Counted from the first letter of the stretch, positions 50,588-59,925 are shown. The stretch: DNA of 64,000 bases from Clostridium_AW sp963515715 (GCF_963515715.1 NZ_CAUPZS010000021.1:1-64000); one strand, 5' to 3'. The notes: generated by a model not told the origin, from the letters alone. Numbers and translations are program-made.

Positions 50588-51997
50588 TTATTCACATACT
50601 TTTCCTGGATTTAATATATTTTTTGGATCAAATGCTAATTTTACTCTCTTCATCAACTCCCTTTGTTCTTCTCCTATAGACTGGAATAAATACTGTCTCT
50701 TTGCGAATCCTATACCATGTTCTCCTGAAACTTGTCCATTTAATTCTCTAGCTCTATCATACATACATTGGAATACTTTATCTAGTTTATCCTTCCATTG
50801 TTCTTCTGACAAATCATCCTTTAATATATATATGTGTAAATTTCCGTCCCCTGCGTGACCAAAATTTTTGATACGTACATTAAATCTCTCCTGAAGCTCA
50901 TAGGTATACTTTATAAACTCCGCTATTTCATTCCTTGGAACACATACATCGCATTCGTCTATTTCAGTTGTGGAAGCCTTTATAGCTTCTAAAAAAGCCC
51001 CTCTGGCAGACCATATAGCTTCTTTTCTTTCATCGGTATCTGCCATTAATACATCTATAGCTCCATTTTCTAAACATATTTGTGCTACATTTTCATAATC
51101 TCTTTCTATATCCTCTTTACTATTTCCATCAAAATTTAATATTAAATATGCATGAGCTGAGTTATCCGGGAACTTTTTACCCAAAAATTCTTCTGCTGCT
51201 AAAATAACATCTCTTTCCATAAATTCTATGGAAGTTGGAATAGACTTTGATTTTATTATTTTAGGAACAGTTTCTATAGCCTTATTTAAATCTTCAAAAG
51301 GTATCAAAAGGGTTATAGATTTTTTAGGTAGTGGCAAAAGTTTTAATATAGCCTTAGTAATAATAGCTAAAGTTCCTTCAGAACCACATACTAAATCCTT
51401 TAAACTATATCCTGAGCTGTTCTTTACAACTTTCCCTCCAAGTTCCATAACAGTGCCATCCGGTAATACTACCTCAAGACCTCTTACATAATCTCTAGTT
51501 ACTCCATATTTAACTGCTCTCATTCCACCAGCATTGGTGTTTATATTTCCTCCTATAGTTGCGGATTTTTCCCCTGGATCTGGTGGATAAAAAAGATCAT
51601 TCTCTTCTACAAATTTAGCTATTTCCATCAGCAAAACTCCTGGTTCTACTGTAAGAGTTAAATTTTCTTCATCTAGCTCTAATATTTTATTCATAGGTGA
51701 AAGATTTATCATTATTCCACCATGTATAGGAACAGACGCTCCAACAAGTCCTGTGCCAGATCCTCTAGCAACTACCGGTATATTATTTTCATAAGCATAT
51801 TTCATTATTCTAGAGACTTCTTCCGTAATTAAAACCTCCACTAAAACCTCAGGCATATTTTCTATGCCACCAAGCTCATCATGGCTAAAATCTTCACTTA
51901 TATCATTACCTATAAATATTCTATCTTTACCAACTATAGATTTTAAAAACTCTAAATCCTTATTATCTATTCTTTTATAATTATTACAGCTCTTCAT
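50588..51997 (-). CDS. lctD: FAD-dependent lactate dehydrogenase subunit of the bifurcating complex (LctD-like)
   Basis: A 469-residue GlcD/LctD-type oxidase: N-terminal FAD-binding PCMH domain (VARGSGTGLVGASVPIHGG, PPDPGEKSATIGGNINTNAGG) and C-terminal cap domain with the FGHAGDGNLHIYI motif, ending in FDPKNILNPGKVCE. It lies downstream of etfB and etfA in the same order of function as the Acetobacterium woodii lctBCD genes, whose product oxidises lactate to pyruvate with NAD+ while consuming reduced ferredoxin. The 20-base gap to etfA and AAGGAGG site support one transcript. Lactate as substrate follows from the permease and racemase in the same operon. Confidence 0.9.
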   Translation of the reverse strand: MKSCNNYKRIDNKDLEFLKSIVGKDRIFIGNDISEDFSHDELGGIENMPEVLVEVLITEEVSRIMKYAYENNIPVVARGSGTGLVGASVPIHGGIMINLSPMNKILELDEENLTLTVEPGVLLMEIAKFVEENDLFYPPDPGEKSATIGGNINTNAGGMRAVKYGVTRDYVRGLEVVLPDGTVMELGGKVVKNSSGYSLKDLVCGSEGTLAIITKAILKLLPLPKKSITLLIPFEDLNKAIETVPKIIKSKSIPTSIEFMERDVILAAEEFLGKKFPDNSAHAYLILNFDGNSKEDIERDYENVAQICLENGAIDVLMADTDERKEAIWSARGAFLEAIKASTTEIDECDVCVPRNEIAEFIKYTYELQERFNVRIKNFGHAGDGNLHIYILKDDLSEEQWKDKLDKVFQCMYDRARELNGQVSGEHGIGFAKRQYLFQSIGEEQRELMKRVKLAFDPKNILNPGKVCE

Positions 51998-52017
51998 AAT
52001 AAATCCTCCTTTACTTG

Positions 52018-53217
52018 TTAAGCCAATTTTCCATGTTCTTTTATATTTTCTATGAGTTTAGGTACTATCTCATATAAGTCTCCTACTATTCCATAGTGAG
52101 CTACATCAAATATCGAAGAATTTGGATCTTTATTTATGGCAAATATTTGTTCCGAGTTATTCATTCCTGCCACGAATTGAACAGATCCAGATACTCCACA
52201 GGTAATGATAAGCTTTGGTTTTACAGTTCTGCCACTTAAGCCTATTTGTTTCTTTGCATCAACCCAACCTGCTTCTATTAGAGGCCTAGTAGCGGCTACT
52301 TGCCCTCCTAATAAGTCTGCAAGTTCCACAACCATATTCATATCTTTTTCTGATTTTACTCCTCTTCCAGCTACTACAATTACATCTGCTTCTGATATAC
52401 TAACTTCTTTTTCTTTTTTAGTTACTTTTAAAACATTCACATTAGAATTTAATTTTGTTTCATGTATATTGCACAAAGTAATTTTCCCCTTTTTTTCTTT
52501 TGTTCTCTCTGGTGCATCCATTATTTTATACCTTACAGTACAGAATTGAGGTCTATTATTTGGAGTTATTATTTGTGCCATTATATTGCCACCAAAAGCT
52601 GGTCTTATTTGGACTAAATCAGTATTTTCTTTCATATCTAAAACTGTACAATCCGCTGTAAGACCAGTTCTAAATCTAGCTGCTACTCTAGGGGCTAAAG
52701 ATCTTCCTACTGTAGTTGCTCCCACTAATACAGAAGAAGGTTTTACTTTGTTTATAAAATCTTCAAAAGCTACTGTATATGGTTCTATTTTAAAATCCTT
52801 TAATTCTTTATTATCATATACAAATACTTCATCTATGCCATAATGTAATAATTCTTCAGCCTTTTCTTTTATATCTGCCCCTATAAACACTGCATAGACA
52901 GGATGATTTATTTTTCCTGCTAATTCTCTAGCTTTTCCTATGAGTTCAAAAGTAACAGGATGTATTTCTCCATTCATGTGATCCACATAAACAGCGATAC
53001 CTTTCCATTTACTTTTGTCTATAGTTTTAACTTCCTCTTCTATAAATTCAACCACACCTTCTGGTCCTTTTTTTACACATAGTTTACACATCTTGCAGGC
53101 AGCATTTATTGAAAGTTTTCCATTATCTTCTTCAAAAGCTCTAAATGGACATATTTCTATAAGTTCTTTTATAATTTTATTATTTAGCTTGTTCTGGTTT
53201 ATTACTAATTTTCCCAT
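52018..53217 (-). CDS. etfA: Electron transfer flavoprotein subunit alpha with ferredoxin-like domain (LctC-like)
   Basis: A 399-residue EtfA. The N-terminal extension carries C23, C41, C44 and C47 (CPF...CKMCKLC), a single 4Fe-4S site characteristic of LctC-type EtfA proteins. The middle is the ETF domain and the C-terminal FAD-binding region (GLSGRTVKPKLIITCGVSGSVQF in parts, IFDVAHYGIVGDLYEIVP) is complete. It pairs with EtfB and LctD to couple lactate oxidation to ferredoxin and NAD+. The Fe-S domain separates it from ordinary fatty-acid EtfA. Located between etfB and lctD. Confidence 0.93.
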   Translation of the reverse strand: MGKLVINQNKLNNKIIKELIEICPFRAFEEDNGKLSINAACKMCKLCVKKGPEGVVEFIEEEVKTIDKSKWKGIAVYVDHMNGEIHPVTFELIGKARELAGKINHPVYAVFIGADIKEKAEELLHYGIDEVFVYDNKELKDFKIEPYTVAFEDFINKVKPSSVLVGATTVGRSLAPRVAARFRTGLTADCTVLDMKENTDLVQIRPAFGGNIMAQIITPNNRPQFCTVRYKIMDAPERTKEKKGKITLCNIHETKLNSNVNVLKVTKKEKEVSISEADVIVVAGRGVKSEKDMNMVVELADLLGGQVAATRPLIEAGWVDAKKQIGLSGRTVKPKLIITCGVSGSVQFVAGMNNSEQIFAINKDPNSSIFDVAHYGIVGDLYEIVPKLIENIKEHGKLA

Positions 53218-53236
53218 GTATATTCCCCCTTCTAAA

Positions 53237-54025
53237 CTATATGAATTTGGATTTTTTTAACGCCTTAAATATCCTATCACTTAAATCCTCTGCACTTCCT
53301 TGCCAAATTTCTTTATGATCATTTACAGCAGGTGGAAAAATCCTTTCAACTTGAGTTGGAGAACCGCTAAGCCCGTACTTTTTCTCATCTTTATCCTCAA
53401 AATTGTCTAATGAATAAAATTTAATTTCTCTATTTTCCGTGTCTTTCTTCTTTTTATATGAAGGAAGCCTTGGCTCAAAAATATCTTTTTCTACTGTGAG
53501 CAAACAAGGGAATTTAATTTCTGAAACTTCTATAGTATCTGGCATATCCATTTCTACAACTATTGACTTCCCATTTACTTCTAATATTCTTAATACATTT
53601 GCGATATGAGGTATATTTAAATATTCTGCTATCTCTGGTCCAACCTGTGCTGTATCTCCATCAGTAGTTTGTTTTCCACAAATTATAATATCAAACTCAT
53701 CCATCTTCTTTATACCTTGAGACAAGGTATATGAAGTCGCAAGTACATCTGCCCCTGCAAATCTTTTGTCGGATAAAATAACTCCCCTATCTGCCCCCAT
53801 AGCATATGCTTCTTTAATCACTTCTTCAGCTTGCGGAGGACCCATAGTTATTACATTGACCTGACCACCATGTTGTTCTTTAAGCATTAATGCAGTTTCA
53901 AGTGCATATAAATCATAGGGATTCATCTTTGAATCTACACCATCTCTCTTTAACACCCCTGTAACTGGGTCAACTTCTACTTTTGAAGTTCCTGGAACCT
54001 GTTTAATGCACACTAGTATATTCAT
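53237..54025 (-). CDS. etfB: Electron transfer flavoprotein subunit beta (LctB-like)
   Basis: A 262-residue EtfB. The N terminus NILVCIKQVPGTSKVEVDP, GADRGVILSDKRFAGADVLAT and CGKQTTDGDTAQVGPEIAE match bifurcating EtfB proteins, which bind FAD (instead of AMP) and carry out the electron bifurcation with NAD(H). It is followed 19 bases later by etfA. A 68-base gap to the racemase gene upstream contains no terminator, so all are probably co-transcribed. Complete. Confidence 0.93.
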   Translation of the reverse strand: MNILVCIKQVPGTSKVEVDPVTGVLKRDGVDSKMNPYDLYALETALMLKEQHGGQVNVITMGPPQAEEVIKEAYAMGADRGVILSDKRFAGADVLATSYTLSQGIKKMDEFDIIICGKQTTDGDTAQVGPEIAEYLNIPHIANVLRILEVNGKSIVVEMDMPDTIEVSEIKFPCLLTVEKDIFEPRLPSYKKKKDTENREIKFYSLDNFEDKDEKKYGLSGSPTQVERIFPPAVNDHKEIWQGSAEDLSDRIFKALKKSKFI

Positions 54026-54093
54026 ATTTATTACCCCCTATATTATAAATTTTGCGATAATTTTTGTATTTTCTCTATTTATAGTAAAATATA

Positions 54094-55365
54094 TTATTTA
54101 ACTATTACTGCTACCCCGTCTGGAATAACTGTTACTTTAGCATTTTCTCCTTTTATTTCAAAAGCTCTCTTTAAAGCTTCTTCCATAGTAAATGCATGTT
54201 GCATATGCATACTCTTTATTAAATTTGGATCACACATATCTGTAACCATTATTACAGTAAACTTATTTAAAATTCTTGCTAATATTTGAATCTCCCATTG
54301 ATCTGGAATAGTTTTATTTCTTGGTATTTTAACTACCTTATCTAAAACCTCTTTAGGAGATTTAGCACTGGCTAGATTATCATAAAAAGCCTGCCCTCCA
54401 TGTCCGTCGCTACAAGAGGCAACCATAATGATTACTCCATCTTCATTACAAGTAGCTTCTGCTGCTGTCATTCCCTTTACAGATTGATATACATTTTGGT
54501 CTAAAGGATATCCTCCATTACTTGTAATTACTATATCTGCTTCCACCTTCTTTACTGTAGATAATTCCTCTACAAATTCACATCCCTTTTTGTGAGCATA
54601 CTCACTATGACCTGCTACTGCATGTATTACTTTTTTATCATTATCTATCACTACATTTAGTATAAAAGCAAGCTTTGCCACCTTAGCTGCATATAGCATG
54701 TCTTCATGAATTGGATTTTTATTTAAAATTCCAGTTCTAGCATTAGGGTTTGCTATAAAATCAGAGCAATGATTTGCCATAATAGTTTGAGCTGCTGCTA
54801 TTCCTGGCAATACACTTTTTCTTCCTCCAGAAAACCCCGCAAAGAAATGTGATTCAATAAATCCTTCTGCTATTAAAAGTTCACTCTCCATTGCCACTTT
54901 ATTTAAATACAGCTCTCCTCCTGAAGGAAGTATGCCTACTTTAATCATGCTATCTTTATCCGTTGATACATGCATAATTATTTCTTCATTTTTAACAATA
55001 TCTTCTCCAAACTTATCTATGAGTTCCTCTTTAGTCGTTGGTCTATGAAATCCAGTTGCTATAAGTATTTTTATTTTTATATCTGGATTAACTGCTCTAA
55101 TTCTTCTTAGTAATATAGGCATAGTTATTTTACTTGGTACAGGTCGGGTATGGTCACTGGTTATAATAACCATATCATTTTTCCCTTTTACTAAATCCTC
55201 CAATAAAGGGCTTTCTATAGGATTATCCAATGCTTCATTAACTATTTCCTGTTGACTTTTTTCCACTATATAAGAATCTGCCTTAGATTCTAATATAGCC
55301 ACTAAATTTTTATCTGGTATATTGACACTTAAATGTTTTTTCCAATAAGGTATTTTTATTTCCAT
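54094..55365 (-). CDS. larA: Nickel-pincer lactate racemase (LarA family)
   Basis: A 423-residue LarA-family protein that interconverts D- and L-lactate. The conserved TSDHTRPVPSK motif (His near 81), SHFFAGFSGGRKSVLPGIA (containing the His and the Lys that binds the pyridinium cofactor) and the C-terminal domain are present. The ATG at 55365 is chosen; an earlier GTG lies inside the AGAGGTGAT ribosome site. The LarB, LarC and LarE proteins that build the nickel cofactor are not encoded in this window. The racemase makes both lactate isomers usable by LctD. Other LarA homologues act on other 2-hydroxy acids; the operon favours lactate. Confidence 0.88.
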   Translation of the reverse strand: MEIKIPYWKKHLSVNIPDKNLVAILESKADSYIVEKSQQEIVNEALDNPIESPLLEDLVKGKNDMVIITSDHTRPVPSKITMPILLRRIRAVNPDIKIKILIATGFHRPTTKEELIDKFGEDIVKNEEIIMHVSTDKDSMIKVGILPSGGELYLNKVAMESELLIAEGFIESHFFAGFSGGRKSVLPGIAAAQTIMANHCSDFIANPNARTGILNKNPIHEDMLYAAKVAKLAFILNVVIDNDKKVIHAVAGHSEYAHKKGCEFVEELSTVKKVEADIVITSNGGYPLDQNVYQSVKGMTAAEATCNEDGVIIMVASCSDGHGGQAFYDNLASAKSPKEVLDKVVKIPRNKTIPDQWEIQILARILNKFTVIMVTDMCDPNLIKSMHMQHAFTMEEALKRAFEIKGENAKVTVIPDGVAVIVK

Positions 55366-55391
55366 CAAATCAATCACCTCTTAAATTATTT

Positions 55392-56918
55392 TTAAATTAT
55401 ATTAACTAATGGCGAAGCAAAATATGCTATTAAACCTAAAACAACTACATAGAATATACAAATTTTAAATGTTCTATTTAAAATTTTACCTTCTGCACCT
55501 ATGAGTCCTGTAGCTGCTGTGGCTACGGCTATACTTTGAGGAGATATCATTTTCCCAGCAGTTGCTCCACCGGTATTTGCAGCTGCAAGCCAATAAGGAC
55601 TTAAATTTAAACTTTTAGCCACCTCTACCTGTAAACCTCCAAACAATACATTACACGAGGTGTCACTTCCTGTAACAAAAGTACCCATTGCACCTATTAC
55701 AGGAGATATCAGCGGATAATATTTTCCTGTTACCTTTACAAGTATTGTTGCTATAGATTTAATCATGCCGCTATATCCCATAACCTTTGCTAAAGCTACT
55801 ATAGATAATATTGTTATAAATGACTTGCTCATCTGTTTAAAGGTTTTCATTAAAATGTGAAACATATCTTTAAATTTTGCTCCTTGTAAAGCTCCACCTA
55901 TAAAAGTAGCTATAATTATTAATGTTCCAGGAGTGGCCAACCATGGAAACGTAAAGGGTTTAGCTCCTTCCCCAGTATAAATATATAAAGATGTTTGTAT
56001 GGTAGATAAAAATTTATTTATATTTGGAAATAATGGACTAGTAAAAATTATAAATAGAAATACTAATATGAATGGTAACCAAGCTAATACTACACTTTTA
56101 AATGTAATATCTTTATCACCTTGAGAAGATTTGTCTTTATAAAATACCTTTGCCATAATAATGGTACATATCATAGAGGATACACTCCCTACAATAGCTG
56201 GAAGATCTGCCCCCATATGCTTGGCTATAAATATTTGAGGAATCGCAAAACTTATTCCAGATACCAAAGTTATTGCTACTACACCTTTTATTCCCTTTAT
56301 GCTCTTTTCTGTTAACATCACTAATATAATTGGAATGAGTATTATGAGAGGAGTTAAGAAAATTGTAACGGCATAACTTAAAATATTAACATCTAATGAT
56401 GTAATTTGAGCAAGAGTACTTACAGGGATGCCTATAGCTCCAAAAGCTGTAGGAGTTGTATTGGCAATTAAGCATATTATTGCAGCAAATACTGGATCAA
56501 AGCCTAATGAAGCCATTATACTAGCTGGTATTGCTACAGCGGTTCCAAAACCTGCTATGGCTTCTAAAAAGCCTCCAAAACCCCAAGCTAAAATTAAAAC
56601 TAATATTCTTTTATCTGTTGAAATATTTATCATCATTTTCTTTATTAGTTCCATACTTTTAGTATGAACAGATACATTATAAGTAAATACTGCGGCTATG
56701 ATAACTAACATTATTGGCCAAAGTCCTAAAGCTACTCCCTCCAATGCTGCAGTTGCTGCATCTAAGGCAGGCATCTTCCAAAAAACTATAGCCAGTATTA
56801 AAGTAATTAATAAAGTAAGAAAACAAGTTTTGTGCCCCTCCATTTTTAGCGCGCCTAAAGATATCACAAGCCAAACTATGGGTATCAGTGCAACTAAAAA
56901 TAATAAATATTCATTCAT
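55392..56918 (-). CDS. lctP: Lactate permease family transporter
   Basis: A 508-residue protein with about 13 membrane helices, of the LctP/LldP lactate permease family. Typical segments are GFGGFLEAIAGFGTAVAIPA, TFVTGSDTSCNVLFGGLQ and NTGGATAGKMISPQSIAVA. It imports lactate with protons (or possibly Na+) across the cell membrane. It is the first gene of the lct transcript: an operator lies just upstream of its GGGGGAT ribosome site. Followed 14 bases later by larA. Confidence 0.92.
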   Translation of the reverse strand: MNEYLLFLVALIPIVWLVISLGALKMEGHKTCFLTLLITLILAIVFWKMPALDAATAALEGVALGLWPIMLVIIAAVFTYNVSVHTKSMELIKKMMINISTDKRILVLILAWGFGGFLEAIAGFGTAVAIPASIMASLGFDPVFAAIICLIANTTPTAFGAIGIPVSTLAQITSLDVNILSYAVTIFLTPLIILIPIILVMLTEKSIKGIKGVVAITLVSGISFAIPQIFIAKHMGADLPAIVGSVSSMICTIIMAKVFYKDKSSQGDKDITFKSVVLAWLPFILVFLFIIFTSPLFPNINKFLSTIQTSLYIYTGEGAKPFTFPWLATPGTLIIIATFIGGALQGAKFKDMFHILMKTFKQMSKSFITILSIVALAKVMGYSGMIKSIATILVKVTGKYYPLISPVIGAMGTFVTGSDTSCNVLFGGLQVEVAKSLNLSPYWLAAANTGGATAGKMISPQSIAVATAATGLIGAEGKILNRTFKICIFYVVVLGLIAYFASPLVNII

Positions 56919-56932
56919 TTCTAATCCCCCTT

Positions 56933-56963
56933 ACTGGTATTGTGGTAATATGGTATTACCAGT
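56933..56963. promoter_or_regulatory. Operator of the lactate operon (GntR/LldR type)
   Basis: TGGTATTACCA (56951-56961) fits the FadR/LldR-type consensus TNGTNNNACNA exactly. It overlaps a GGTAATA-TGG-TATTACC inverted repeat, and a second ACTGGTA half-site (56933-56939) mirrors TACCAGT (56957-56963). The array lies between the probable -10 (TATTAT region near 56970) and the permease start, so binding would repress the operon. The GntR gene just upstream is the obvious ligand-sensing partner. Confidence 0.7.
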
Positions 56964-57121
56964 TATGCTATAATAGTATCACAATATTCGAAATATTTCT
57001 ATAATAGTTAATATATTAACATTATTTTCATATTAGAGAAAACAATGTTTTGAGTCCTGTATTTAAAGAATTATTCATACATAATTTATTTCTGAAAATT
57101 TTAAATTTTATTATTTCGCAT

Positions 57122-57169
57122 AAAAAAACTAAGTACATTGTTATTTTTATAACAACACACTTAGTTTTT
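57122..57169 (-). terminator. Terminator of the GntR regulator gene
   Basis: Outer stem AAAAACTAAGT / ACTTAGTTTTT and inner stem TTGTTAT / ATAACAA form a long hairpin followed by a T-run on the minus strand. It makes the regulator gene a separate transcript from the lct operon. Confidence 0.88.
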
Positions 57170-57170
57170 C

Positions 57171-57863
57171 TTATTTTGACATGTATTCATTTATAGTGTC
57201 TAAATGTATGCTCATAGCCTTTAGAGCTTTTTGTGGATCATGTTCACTTAAAGCTATATATATATCTTCATGTTGCTTTACTAATAATTCTTTATTATCT
57301 GTATTTATTAATATATTTCTTCTAGCATTCTCTATAAAAATTTCCATCAAGGATGATATTGCATTTAATATGCTAAGGATTAAAAAATTTTTAGAAACTT
57401 GAGCTATTTTATAATGAAATTCTCTATCAGCTTTTACCATTTCTTCATCTTCATCAAGATTTTTAAATTTATCTATTAAATCTCTTAATTCAGCAAGCTC
57501 ATCTTCCGATATTCTTGTAGCTGCTAAAGTAGCAGTTTCTTTTTCTATTATTTTTCTAAGCTCTAATATATCCATAGGGTCACTTTTCTCAAGTATAAAC
57601 ATTATTGATAATGGCTCGAATAAATTATTTTCAAAGTTACTCTTTACAAAATTCCCTTCTCCTTGTCTTGATTCTATAAGTCCTATTATTTCAAGTGCTC
57701 TTAAAGCTTCTCTTATAGATGTCCTACTTACTTGTAACTTTTCAACCAAATCTCTTTCAGAAGGTAGTTTATCTCCTTTTTTTAATATGCCCTTATTTAT
57801 CATATCTTTGATTTGTTCAATAACTTGCTCATAAACTTTTGTATTTTTTATTGGGGTAAACAT
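57171..57863 (-). CDS. GntR-family (FadR/LldR subgroup) transcriptional regulator of the lactate genes
   Basis: A 230-residue regulator with an N-terminal winged helix-turn-helix (KLPSERDLVEKLQVSRTSIREALRALE, 37-63) and a C-terminal helical FCD ligand domain whose Asp and His residues usually bind a metal and a small carboxylate (RKIIEKET, DREFHYKIA, KQHEDIYIAL). It is the LldR/LctA equivalent; lactate is the likely signal. It lies directly upstream of the operon on the same strand, separated by its own terminator and an operator of the expected type. Confidence 0.9.
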   Translation of the reverse strand: MFTPIKNTKVYEQVIEQIKDMINKGILKKGDKLPSERDLVEKLQVSRTSIREALRALEIIGLIESRQGEGNFVKSNFENNLFEPLSIMFILEKSDPMDILELRKIIEKETATLAATRISEDELAELRDLIDKFKNLDEDEEMVKADREFHYKIAQVSKNFLILSILNAISSLMEIFIENARRNILINTDNKELLVKQHEDIYIALSEHDPQKALKAMSIHLDTINEYMSK

Positions 57864-57899
57864 AGTGTCATTCCTCTCTTTATCAATAAATAGTAGATT

Positions 57900-58544
57900 C
57901 TATATTATTTGTAACCAGCTAACACTCATATAAAAAAGACTAACTACATCCTGTTCATTGTATAGAAGTATTTTCTCTATTTTTTCATTGGGCATTCTAT
58001 TGATATAGTCTCTATCCTTTACTACCTTACCAAAAGTTTTTGCTAAGTTTTGGCCACTGATTAGTTCACTTTCTCTTTCAATATTAAATTCTTTCTCTAG
58101 TGCTTTAAGTCCTATACTTGTTTTTTTAATTTTCTCATATTCCTTTTGCAAATCCACATGAATAAAATAATCATCTATATTAATATCAATTTTGTATTTT
58201 TTAAATAAATAATTTATAACTGTAAAATCGTTATTCCCTGAAAAAGTTACAATGTACTTTTTACAATTACTCATATTTATGAAATATTCTTTAGCTAATT
58301 TTAAAATTTCTTTTGAATCCTCTTTATTCTCAATCATATATTGAGTTATATTTAAACTATTAGTTAATTCATCATAATAACAACTTCCAAATACACCCAC
58401 GCATATTGGTTTTTTATAAACATAATGCTCTAAATCAAAAAAAATAGAATTTTTATATATAGCATTATCACTATGGTATAAACAATTTTCATCTAAAACA
58501 TTATCAAGTTTAATATTTTTCTCTCTTATAATCACTAGTACCAC
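57900..58544 (-). CDS. YprB-type RNase H-like exonuclease domain protein
   Basis: A 214-residue protein resembling the RNase_H_2 (YprB) family of predicted 3'-5' nucleases. Acidic residues of a DEDD-type site can be placed: FFDLEHYVY (D-x-E, about 36-39), FSGNNDFTVI (Asp about 105) and YNEQDVVSLFYM (Asp near 200). The GLKALEKEFNIER segment is typical of the family. The start is uncertain: GTG 58544, or GTG nine bases later, which has better ribosome spacing. It lies 36 bases before the GntR gene and 14 bases after the HAD gene. Target nucleic acid unknown. Confidence 0.7.
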   Translation of the reverse strand: MVLVIIREKNIKLDNVLDENCLYHSDNAIYKNSIFFDLEHYVYKKPICVGVFGSCYYDELTNSLNITQYMIENKEDSKEILKLAKEYFINMSNCKKYIVTFSGNNDFTVINYLFKKYKIDINIDDYFIHVDLQKEYEKIKKTSIGLKALEKEFNIERESELISGQNLAKTFGKVVKDRDYINRMPNEKIEKILLYNEQDVVSLFYMSVSWLQII

Positions 58545-58558
58545 TCTTTTCTAATAAA

Positions 58559-59293
58559 TTACAGCATAAGTAACTCTAAATTACTTGGATTAATATTATA
58601 TATTACATCTTTTCTCTCAACAATTATATTGATTTTTTCTATCAAATCCTTATCTTCTAATACTTTATTTATCAGTTCTCTAGTAGGATTCACACATGTA
58701 GGATATTTAATCATTTTAAACATAGAAAGATCTCCTGATGTATCTCCATATGCATAACTATTTTCTAAATCAATATTATATTTCTCCGCTAATTCTTCAA
58801 TAGCCTTTTGTTTACTAATGCTATCCCACATAGGTATTACATCACCAGTATAAATTCCATTATCATCCATAATATATGTGGTTCCTCTATAATCATCAAA
58901 CCCATGTTTCAAACTCATTTCTCTTACTAATTCTACAGGACTACCTGAAATAGTTATGACTTTATGCCCTTGCTCTTTATGCCACTTTATTCTATCTCTT
59001 GTATAAGTATAAACTCTATCACCTTTTTGAGATATTACATTTTTGGCAATCACTTCTACTTGATATTTATGAAGGCCTTTTATAGCCTCTAAATATATAC
59101 CCGCCATCTTTAATAAATAATTATCATAATTTCCTTGTCTTTTATCCCATTTTTCATATTCAGGTCTAACTTCATTATGCCATCTTTCTGAGCTTATTAT
59201 CTCATATCTTATTAATTTTTTAAATACTTCAGAAATCAATCCTTCTCTATATAGAGTACCATCTATATCAAAAAATGCTACAATATTTTTCAT
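58559..59293 (-). CDS. HAD-superfamily phosphatase (SerB-like, subfamily IB)
   Basis: A 244-residue cytosolic phosphatase. Motif I is FFDIDGTLY (nucleophile D9, acid D11), motif II the Ser in TISGSP, and motif IV YAYGDTSGDLSMF, so the catalytic set is complete. The cap is a helical insert between about 20 and 95 as in subfamily IB (phosphoserine phosphatase-like). The substrate is not evident; small phosphate esters are usual. First gene of a possible transcript with the YprB-like gene. A GGAGG ribosome site precedes the ATG. Confidence 0.85.
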   Translation of the reverse strand: MKNIVAFFDIDGTLYREGLISEVFKKLIRYEIISSERWHNEVRPEYEKWDKRQGNYDNYLLKMAGIYLEAIKGLHKYQVEVIAKNVISQKGDRVYTYTRDRIKWHKEQGHKVITISGSPVELVREMSLKHGFDDYRGTTYIMDDNGIYTGDVIPMWDSISKQKAIEELAEKYNIDLENSYAYGDTSGDLSMFKMIKYPTCVNPTRELINKVLEDKDLIEKINIIVERKDVIYNINPSNLELLML

Positions 59294-59326
59294 GCTATTT
59301 CCTCCATAAATTTATTATGTATAGTA

Positions 59327-59365
59327 AATAAAAGGTAGAATTTATGTTAAATTCCACCTTTTATT
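59327..59365 (-). terminator. Terminator of the PilZ-like gene
   Basis: Eighteen-base arms AATAAAAGGTAGAATTTA / TAAATTCCACCTTTTATT with one mismatch and a three-base centre, followed by TACTATAC on the minus strand. Confidence 0.75.
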
Positions 59366-59405
59366 ATACACCTTATTAATATTATATTCTACTCTATATA
59401 GTTAG

Positions 59406-59831
59406 TTATATACTATTTATATATTCTTTAATTTTATTTATTTGCTCCATTGTAAGTGAATAAAGCTCGCATTCAACTTCACAATATTCATCTTGAAACT
59501 TTATATTTTTTACCTCACATAAACACCAAAAGGATGGATAATCTCCTAAAGTTAAAGAAAAATTAATAAAATCCCCTATCTCAAGAAAAAATTTGCTTAA
59601 GATTGTAATGCTTTCAGAGGACATATTTATAATAGTCATAATGGGTTCTTCTGACTTGTATTTCTCATATATACTTTCATCATTGACCCTAGGATAGTAT
59701 ATATCTATATTAATTTTTCTTTTTTTATCATTATTTTTATAATTTTCTTCACCCTCATCATTATTTTTATCCTTGCTTTTGCTATTGCTATAACTCATAT
59801 GTATATATTCGCCATTTTTATAAATCTTCAA
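59406..59831 (-). CDS. PilZ-like domain protein
   Basis: A 141-residue protein. An Asn/Asp/Lys-rich disordered N-terminal part (about 12-40) precedes a beta-rich domain with the pattern IINMSSESITILSK...GDFINFSLTLG, which resembles the NxSxxG motif and following strands of PilZ c-di-GMP receptors. The RxxxR loop expected before the barrel is not clear (only KKRK), so c-di-GMP binding is doubtful. Translation starts at TTG, supported by AAGGTGGT upstream; a later ATG has no ribosome site. Single-gene unit. Confidence 0.5.
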   Translation of the reverse strand: MKIYKNGEYIHMSYSNSKSKDKNNDEGEENYKNNDKKRKINIDIYYPRVNDESIYEKYKSEEPIMTIINMSSESITILSKFFLEIGDFINFSLTLGDYPSFWCLCEVKNIKFQDEYCEVECELYSLTMEQINKIKEYINSI

Positions 59832-59925
59832 ATCTGCATTACCACCTTATGTCAAAATTAAAACTCTAGTGTCGTTTTTAATACTATTATACAATTTATT
59901 ATACGGAAAAACCAGTAATTTGTTA

